From positions 1-11,341 of the forward strand of contig JWZX01002040.1 in NCBI GenBank assembly GCA_001275005.1: a stretch of 11,341 nt of DNA. The letters are read 5' to 3'. Under the pieces are notes generated by a model. The model did not search any database, was not told the DNA's origin, and saw nothing but the letters and a program-made list of their open reading frames with translations. Made by a program: the position numbers and the translations under genes. Positions 1 through 5,403 of the stretch are shown here, in pieces. The stretch is from Chrysochromulina tobinii (lineage: Eukaryota > Haptophyta > Prymnesiales > Chrysochromulinaceae). Within the stretch, counting starts at the first letter, position 1. Each line of letters starts with the position of its first letter.

Positions 1-1
1 T

Positions 2-3000
2 GATGACCACACGCGCACTGGGCTCAATGCCGCGACGGACATGACGGGGCTCTCGCACACGCTAGATTCCTATGCCGAGATGGCACGGTGCTTTCTCCCC
101 GGCTACGCGGCGCATGTCTCTGACGTCGAGGCGGCGTTCCCGATGCTCCCGTTTGCTCCCTGGGTGTGGCCTTTCATGCTCCACCGCTTCTATCGAGGGG
201 AGGGCCCAGGGCTATCGCTGTTTTGTCATCTCAATGGCGATTTCGGTACGCGCGGCATGCCAGGGGTGTTCAAGATCTTCTTCGTCGACGTCGTCCTCAA
301 TATGGCGCGTGCGGCGGAGGCCTTGACGATCCCGATGACGGTGTATGTCGACGACCTCGCGGCCACGGGCGCGACGGCCAAGGGCACCACGTCGCGCATG
401 GCGAAGTTCCAGGATTGGGCCGAGAACGTCTGCGGTGTCCAGTTCAAGAGGATCAAGGACAAGTCGGCATCGCAAGTCCAGCTCTTCTTGGGACTCTGGT
501 GGGATTCGTTCACAGGCACGAGGACCCTCGAGGAGCGCAAGCTGATCCAGTACATGGATATGCTCCTGGAGTTCTCGGTGCGCAAGACGCTGACGTTGCT
601 CGAGCGACAGCAGGCGGCGGGGCGCTTGCGTCGGGCGATCATGTCTATGCCACCCGGGGCAAGCTGCCTCCTGGCGAACATCTTTGCCTTGATGCTCGGC
701 TTGACGGTGGCGTGGCAGAAGCGGCGCACGACGCGGAAGGAGCGGCAAGACTACCGCTACTTCTACGACATCCTGTCTCTCAACCTGGGGCGTGGGTACT
801 TCCGTACGGACCATTTCAAAGAAGGGCCGACGGTGTACTCGGATGCGTCAAGGTCCAAGAAATACACAGGCGGGGGCTGGTGCTCAAGCGCGGGCCCGTA
901 TGACTGGTGGCGCTACGGCACAGCGGCGGCGAAGAAGCCCATCGACTTCCTGGAGGGCGATACGGTGGTCCACTGCATTGAGTCGCAGGGGCCGTCGTGG
1001 CGGCAGCGGTGGATCCCGTTCGGCGTTGACAACCAGTCCTTCGAGAAGTCGGCGGAGAAGTCGTGGTCGCGCGCCGAGCGCTTGAACTTGCTCCTCAAGA
1101 GACTCTTCGTCTTGCAGATCAAGTTCGACTGCCTGATCCGATTCTTTTGGCTCGCGTCCGAAGACAACTCGATGGCGGACCCGCTCTCCCGTGAGAATGG
1201 CCTCGATGCCTTCTTGGTCGAAGTGCAGCGGCGCGCCTTCGTCGTCCCGCCTGCCGTACTCCAGGGCATGCCAGACGCTGGCCGGGTGCGCACGCTCGAC
1301 ATGTCGGCGCCGTTCAGTGCGGCGGACATGGCGGCCATCGCGGCGCTCTCGCGTACGCGCGTGGACATGGCAGAACTCTCGCGCCAGCTCCCGGCGATCG
1401 TTTGCATCCAATCCAGGACCCGTGGCTGGCTCGTGCGCTACCCTCTGCGGGCTTGCCGGCTTGCGCGGGCGAACACGTGCGCCATACGGGAGCAGGAGCA
1501 CGACGACGGCTTTGAGCCCTTTCGCATGTGCACCTACGGCCCTTTAGCGCGGGCTTACCTCCGAAACCTGGCTTTCGTTCCGGAAAAGATCCCGGAGAAG
1601 ATCCCTTCGAAAACCCCGGAATCAATTGCGGCGCGTGGGGGGCATAAGACTGTGCGCCGGGGACGACGAGGCTCGGGGCTCAAGGCCGCGGTCTTTGCGT
1701 CGATGCTCGGAGGCGGCATGGCGATGCCAGCTCGGGATGGCTACTCGGCGCAACAGGCCTCGGTGCCGTACCCGCGGGCGATCCTCTACGACGGCCTACC
1801 GGCTCAGTACCTGCCTCTCATGGACGAGCTCATGGGCAATCGACTGGCGGTTAAGTCGATGGAAAAGGTCGTCATCGCCTTCGAGAAGTACTGGAAGCCC
1901 CTCACGGTGGAGTTCGGATGGCCCGAGATCATCCAGACGGACGACCCGGAGCGGGCGGGCAAGTTGGCCACCTTTGTGCTCCGCATGCTCGAGAACAAGA
2001 AGTTGGTGGCGGACTCGATCCAGACGTACGTGTGGGGCCTCCGGTGGAAGATGAAACTCGAGCACCAGGCGGACCCTGTGTTCGGCGTGATGCACTGGCA
2101 CGACTTTATGGTAAGTGTTCGCGTACGTGCTCACGTTCCGCACGAGCCTAGACGGGCCCTCCCGATGCGCCTCATTCTGGCCATGCTCGCGACGGTGGAC
2201 ATGGACGTGTTTTGGGAAGTCCAATTCGCGTTCTTCCTCATCATCTTGCTGGGCACCTTTTCCCGCTCCGAGTGCCCTTGCCCGAAGACCTTCACGGGCA
2301 AGGATCGGTGGGACCCCGACAAGCATTGGATGGTGCGCGACATCGCCATCCAGCTCGTCGCCGGCGCGTATGTTCTCGCGATCCGCTTCAAGGCTATCAA
2401 GCAGGATCGCCGTATCGAACGCCCGGAAGCACGCGGAGATCATCGCCTCGAAGCTGCACGGGGCGGGGCGGTCAAGGGAGGCAACGACTTCTCCTACATC
2501 GGGGATGCGCCCGGGCACGAGCTCAGCCCCTTCAAGTGGTACGCGGCTCTCATGCGCTTTTACACGGGCCCAAGGGCCGGGGATTCCCCTTTCTTCATGG
2601 CGAAAGACAGAACGCGGCCCTACACCTACTCTGCGGCACAAAAGGACCTCAAGGTCATGCTCGCCCGGGTGTCGCCGGATGACACGGACTTTGGTTACCA
2701 TGGCGTACGCGTCGAGGGCTGGAACCGCGCGTCGGCAGATAACGCGGATTTGGCGGAGGCCCACGGAGGCTGGAAGCCGGGCAATGCGTCTCGCTACTCT
2801 CGCTTCAACTTGGGGGATGTGTTCAACATCTTCCCAAAGATGGTCCAGGCCCCTGAGCCCGTCGTTCCAGTGGTCGCGTGCTGGGCGACGGCGCCCCCCG
2901 AGGGGAGTGATGGCGAGGTCGAGGACGACGAGGAGGACGAGGAGGACGAGGAGGAACATGAGGAACCCGCGCTAGTGGCTATGCCAACGCCCGGGGTTAA

Positions 3001-3103
3001 CCTGCAGCCTGAGGGTGCGCTTGTCGGAACCGCGGCCATCGCGTCGCCTATCGGACGGGCGATTCACCGTGTTAACCGTGAGTTGCAGCGGCTCCTCTAT
3101 TGA
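2..3103 (+). CDS. Retroelement polyprotein: reverse transcriptase, RNase H, tyrosine recombinase (5' partial)
   Basis: The frame is already open at base 2, and the codons before the ATG at 41 still read like RT (GLNAATD), so that ATG is internal. Numbering residues from it: RT motif A is VSDVEAAF (D28), motif B is around FGTRGMPGVF (68-77), and the catalytic YVDD is at 102-105. RNase H candidates are D268 (YSDAS), E314, D330 and D380 within ADPLSR, a motif typical of DIRS elements. The recombinase spans about 600-935, with R742 (FSRSE), a lysine near 784-787, H887-R890 (HGVR), H908 (AHGGW) and nucleophile Y919 (SRYSRF), so all catalytic positions are filled. Between RNase H and recombinase lie a perfect IQ-type motif (456-466) and a KIPEKIPSKTP stretch. 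An acidic run (about 957-976) follows the recombinase. The role is copying the element RNA into DNA and inserting it by recombination. Third-position GC drops at about 2111-2155 and 2427-2460; the second dip could mark compensating frameshifts. Confidence 0.9.
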   Translation, partial: DDHTRTGLNAATDMTGLSHTLDSYAEMARCFLPGYAAHVSDVEAAFPMLPFAPWVWPFMLHRFYRGEGPGLSLFCHLNGDFGTRGMPGVFKIFFVDVVLNMARAAEALTIPMTVYVDDLAATGATAKGTTSRMAKFQDWAENVCGVQFKRIKDKSASQVQLFLGLWWDSFTGTRTLEERKLIQYMDMLLEFSVRKTLTLLERQQAAGRLRRAIMSMPPGASCLLANIFALMLGLTVAWQKRRTTRKERQDYRYFYDILSLNLGRGYFRTDHFKEGPTVYSDASRSKKYTGGGWCSSAGPYDWWRYGTAAAKKPIDFLEGDTVVHCIESQGPSWRQRWIPFGVDNQSFEKSAEKSWSRAERLNLLLKRLFVLQIKFDCLIRFFWLASEDNSMADPLSRENGLDAFLVEVQRRAFVVPPAVLQGMPDAGRVRTLDMSAPFSAADMAAIAALSRTRVDMAELSRQLPAIVCIQSRTRGWLVRYPLRACRLARANTCAIREQEHDDGFEPFRMCTYGPLARAYLRNLAFVPEKIPEKIPSKTPESIAARGGHKTVRRGRRGSGLKAAVFASMLGGGMAMPARDGYSAQQASVPYPRAILYDGLPAQYLPLMDELMGNRLAVKSMEKVVIAFEKYWKPLTVEFGWPEIIQTDDPERAGKLATFVLRMLENKKLVADSIQTYVWGLRWKMKLEHQADPVFGVMHWHDFMVSVRVRAHVPHEPRRALPMRLILAMLATVDMDVFWEVQFAFFLIILLGTFSRSECPCPKTFTGKDRWDPDKHWMVRDIAIQLVAGAYVLAIRFKAIKQDRRIERPEARGDHRLEAARGGAVKGGNDFSYIGDAPGHELSPFKWYAALMRFYTGPRAGDSPFFMAKDRTRPYTYSAAQKDLKVMLARVSPDDTDFGYHGVRVEGWNRASADNADLAEAHGGWKPGNASRYSRFNLGDVFNIFPKMVQAPEPVVPVVACWATAPPEGSDGEVEDDEEDEEDEEEHEEPALVAMPTPGVNLQPEGALVGTAAIASPIGRAIHRVNRELQRLLY
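1406..1438 (+). other. IQ-type (calmodulin-binding-like) motif inside the retroelement polyprotein
   Basis: Residues 456-466 (numbered from the ATG at 41) read IQSRTRGWLVR, an exact fit to the IQxxxRGxxxR consensus, followed by more basic residues. It sits in the linker between RNase H and tyrosine recombinase, where I know of no conserved domain in DIRS elements. The match is direct. Calmodulin or centrin binding is inference. Confidence 0.5.
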
Positions 3104-3386
3104 GGCGCAAATTCTACCGGCCGGCTCAATCGGGCTTCGGGGGTACGTTCAGCCCGCAGGGTCTTGGGGTCGTATTTGGGCTGGATCTTCGATCTTGGGA
3201 TGTCGCGCTCACCAGGCTGCCTTTGTGTAGTTTGATGAACCTGCAATCACCAACCTACGCGACCAAGTTTACGCGACATAGCGGTGTTTACCGGTATCCC
3301 CCGGTGTCTTTTTACCGGTAGCTCCATCACGCACGACCTCAGCATTTGCGAAGTTCTTTTGGGCATAAGAAGCGCGGTCGGCATTC
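3104..3386. other. Gap between retroelement and ion-channel gene
   Basis: This 283-bp stretch has no credible gene. It must hold the 3' untranslated or terminal part of the retroelement and the 5' flank of the channel gene. Visible are two copies of TACGCGAC (3256-3263, 3270-3277) and two copies of TTTACCGGTA (3287-3296, 3311-3320), each with the 8-bp palindrome TACCGGTA. A stop in the channel frame at 3366-3368 limits upstream extension of that gene unless an exon is spliced in. No clear TATA box or polyadenylation signal was seen. Confidence 0.6.
3287..3320. repeat. Pair of TTTACCGGTA direct repeats with palindromic core
   Basis: Identical 10-mers at 3287-3296 and 3311-3320, 24 bp apart, each containing the perfect palindrome TACCGGTA and each preceded by GGTGT. 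They lie about 70-100 bp upstream of the channel ATG and 184 bp after the retroelement stop, so they could be regulatory sites or part of the element's terminal repeat structure. Confidence 0.45.
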
Positions 3387-5249
3387 ATGAAGGCCTTGGA
3401 CGAAGACGTGAAGAAAACACGGGAGGTGCGCATTAGGGCGTTGGTCGAGCGGGTGCATGAAGTGGACCTTGTGAAGCAGACGTTCACTGTCCAAGTGCAG
3501 TTTGAGGCACGTTGGACCGATCCCGATCTCAAGGAAATGGCGCTAAAGGCCGATCCGCTCGGATCCAGTCATGCGGAGCGTCGAATCATCGTTGATAACG
3601 ACCGCACGAACCAGTACACGGGGAAATTATATTGCTACTTGCCCCCGCCCACGGAGACGGACGAAGAACGCCGGAAGGACAAGGAGACGGACGAAGAACG
3701 CCGGAAGGCCAAGGAGAGCGCGACGCGCTTCTGGGCCCCGCGGCTCTCCTTTCATAACATCATCAACAAGGAGAACGAGGAGAATTGGTATCGCTTCTAC
3801 GATGGTCATCTTGACGATGCCTCGCATTCGCCAATCGTGTGCTTCATGTGGAAGTTCCGCGGCACCTTCTCAAATCCCATGGCTCTCGTGTCATTCCCGC
3901 TCGACTTTCAGATTCTCACCATGCGCCTCGTGAGCGGCTACGAGCACGAGCGTGTGAAGCGGGGCAGTCAAGACAACGATCGGCCAAGTCGGACAGTCTC
4001 GAAGTCGGACATGTTCTCGGAGCACGACCGTTTGTGGCGCTGCTGGCACGACTCAGAGCGCGCGGAGCAAGTCAAGTCGGGCCGCGCGAAGCAAGTCAAG
4101 CTGGTCAAGAACCAAAAAACGCGCTATGCCAGCACCCTGGTCACGGATACCTTCCTGCAGGCGCACGAGTACAAGCTGTACCCGCGGCTCAAGTTCGTGT
4201 CGGGTCAGACGAGGGAGGAGAACTCGTCCTCGGCCAATTTGTATCCGCTGCTCGAGATCCAGATACGAGTGCGCCGATATCCGTGGAACTGGCTCTTCAA
4301 CGTCGTCTTTCCGCTCTTCGTCCTGCAGGGAAGTTTCGTCACGTCGTACGCCATCGACACGGGGCTTGCCGATCGCGCGGGCGTGACCATCACGCTCTTG
4401 CTCGCCATCATCGCCTTCCGAAACGTGGTGACCGAGAACCTGCCGCGGATCTCGTACGCCACCCTGATCGACCTGTACGTGCTGAGCAGCTTCATACTCG
4501 CCGCCCTCATCATCACCGACCAGACTTGCCAGGGCATCGGGCTGTGCGAGGATCGTCGTATCAACCTCGTCAATGTATCCATTCCGTTTGATGTAGGGAC
4601 ATGGACTGGTCGCCGTCTCCACTCGCGTGCGCATACGCCCGTAGAGGTGCATACGCCCGCAGAGGTGGAATTCAGCGCAACCCTGATTCATGTCCTGTGC
4701 CTGTGGCTGGGCTCGCACGGCGTGATCGCCCTCGCCATCCTCGCGCGCGCCATCTACTTTTACCAAGATGAGGAGCGCTGGTTGCTCCCGGAGAAGTCGC
4801 TCTGGATTGGCTCGCTCTGCAAGGAGCACGCCGTGATGACCGTTCCGGACGCCGACGGCGGCGTCCCCCAAGTTTCCGACGAAGCCACATCTGCAGTCCG
4901 TGGATTCCTCGCCCGTGCGCTCGAGCTCGACTCGGCGCGCTGCCAGATCTACGCGTGGACGAAAGAAGCAGCCGGTGAACAGTACCTTGGAAACAAACCC
5001 TTTGTGGTGGCGACGTTTGCGTCTCTGCACGACGCGCGAAAGGTCATCTCGTATGCGGCCACAATACACGAAGACAAAAACCTCGAAAAAGATGTCAAGA
5101 AATTCTTCACGCTTGGCTGCATAAATGTGGAGTTTCTCGACGAAAAGTATGCATGGCTGCTCGAGAGGGGGACGCTCTCGCGCAGCCTCTCGCGCCAGGT
5201 CTCGAAGAAGATGCTCGAGGGAGAAGCGGAGACAACCACTCTTCATTAG
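3387..5249 (+). CDS. Cys-less pentameric ligand-gated ion channel (pLGIC) homologue
   Basis: This 620-residue intronless frame shows pLGIC features in order. The extracellular beta-sandwich runs about 13-296, with WTD (43-45), FWAPRLSFHN (115-124) and the loop signature FPLDFQ (170-175). M1 (about 298-322) carries NWLFNVVFP with its helix proline. M2 (about 330-351) ends in the NLP turn and resembles prokaryotic channels such as GLIC. M3 is about 361-378 and M4 about 430-458. Both Cys-loop cysteine positions are replaced (Asn163 and Leu177). It should form a five-subunit membrane channel; ion and ligand are unknown. Residues 460-620 form a soluble C-terminal extension, unusual because M4 normally ends these proteins; I do not recognise it. 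The start is the first ATG after an in-frame TAA at 3366. Its context is weak and no signal peptide follows, so an upstream exon may be missing. Three in-frame tandem duplications lie at 3653, 4059 and 4631. Confidence 0.85.
   Translation: MKALDEDVKKTREVRIRALVERVHEVDLVKQTFTVQVQFEARWTDPDLKEMALKADPLGSSHAERRIIVDNDRTNQYTGKLYCYLPPPTETDEERRKDKETDEERRKAKESATRFWAPRLSFHNIINKENEENWYRFYDGHLDDASHSPIVCFMWKFRGTFSNPMALVSFPLDFQILTMRLVSGYEHERVKRGSQDNDRPSRTVSKSDMFSEHDRLWRCWHDSERAEQVKSGRAKQVKLVKNQKTRYASTLVTDTFLQAHEYKLYPRLKFVSGQTREENSSSANLYPLLEIQIRVRRYPWNWLFNVVFPLFVLQGSFVTSYAIDTGLADRAGVTITLLLAIIAFRNVVTENLPRISYATLIDLYVLSSFILAALIITDQTCQGIGLCEDRRINLVNVSIPFDVGTWTGRRLHSRAHTPVEVHTPAEVEFSATLIHVLCLWLGSHGVIALAILARAIYFYQDEERWLLPEKSLWIGSLCKEHAVMTVPDADGGVPQVSDEATSAVRGFLARALELDSARCQIYAWTKEAAGEQYLGNKPFVVATFASLHDARKVISYAATIHEDKNLEKDVKKFFTLGCINVEFLDEKYAWLLERGTLSRSLSRQVSKKMLEGEAETTTLH
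3653..3712 (+). repeat. 30-bp tandem duplication, in frame (10 residues x 2)
   Basis: Units 3653-3682 and 3683-3712 differ at one base. They encode ETDEERRKDK followed by ETDEERRKAK at channel residues 90-109, just before the WAP motif of the extracellular domain. The highly charged insert sits in a loop between beta strands. Near-identity of the copies points to a recent duplication. Confidence 0.9.
4059..4106 (+). repeat. 24-bp imperfect tandem duplication, in frame (8 residues x 2)
   Basis: Units 4059-4082 and 4083-4106 encode RAEQVKSG and RAKQVKLV at residues 225-240 of the channel, in a basic loop of the extracellular domain. The copies have diverged more than the other two duplications in this gene. 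Confidence 0.75.
4631..4666 (+). repeat. 18-bp tandem duplication, in frame (6 residues x 2)
   Basis: Units 4631-4648 and 4649-4666 differ at one base and encode the HTPVEV/HTPAEV repeat in the M3-M4 linker (about residues 416-427), the cytoplasmic loop that varies most among pLGIC members. Confidence 0.85.
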
Positions 5250-5403
5250 TAATGACACACACAATGATAATCTCTCGAAAGGTCCCACTCCTTCAGTAAT
5301 TTGGGCCTCCAATTTTCACAAACGAATGGAGCCGAAAAGCAACCCGCGCTCCCATGCACCTGTGCAGCATGCATGCCCTGATCGGATGCACCACACATCG
5401 CGA
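5250..5403. other. Short gap between converging genes
   Basis: Only about 154 bp separate the stop codons of the plus-strand channel gene and the minus-strand coiled-coil gene, so the two transcripts probably overlap or share this stretch as 3' untranslated sequence. No AATAAA signal is visible on either strand. A GCATGCATGC run near 5370 is the only notable sequence. Confidence 0.6.

Larger units (their letters stand above)
1..3103 (+). mobile_element. DIRS-like (tyrosine-recombinase) retrotransposon, 3' portion
   Basis: The domain order reverse transcriptase, RNase H, tyrosine recombinase on one strand is the hallmark of the DIRS/Ngaro/PAT superfamily, which integrates by a recombinase rather than a DDE integrase. 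The 5' part, including any Gag-like protein and the left terminal repeat, lies outside the window. The right end is not resolved. No long inverted or split direct repeat is visible after the stop codon, only short repeats at 3256-3320, so the element could end anywhere between 3104 and about 3380. No methyltransferase-like domain was recognised. The frame has no stop, which suggests a fairly young copy. Confidence 0.85.

Noticed and set aside
2111-2151. GTAAGT...CCTAG stretch inside the recombinase that looks like a 41-bp intron
   Set aside because: Removing 41 bases would shift the frame and lose the HEPRRALP segment and the rest of the recombinase; the unspliced reading is continuous and carries all catalytic residues afterwards.
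1796-2959. 387-codon minus-strand open frame
   Set aside because: It is antisense to the recombinase, has no recognisable domain and arises from high GC content of the plus-strand codons.
1-3103. Retrovirus, LTR (Gypsy/Copia) or LINE element
   Set aside because: No DDE integrase, aspartic protease or endonuclease domain is visible; a tyrosine recombinase follows RNase H, which places it with DIRS-type elements.
4053-5312. 419-codon minus-strand open frame
   Set aside because: It lies opposite the membrane and C-terminal parts of the channel, which have clear family motifs on the plus strand; the antisense peptide is compositional.
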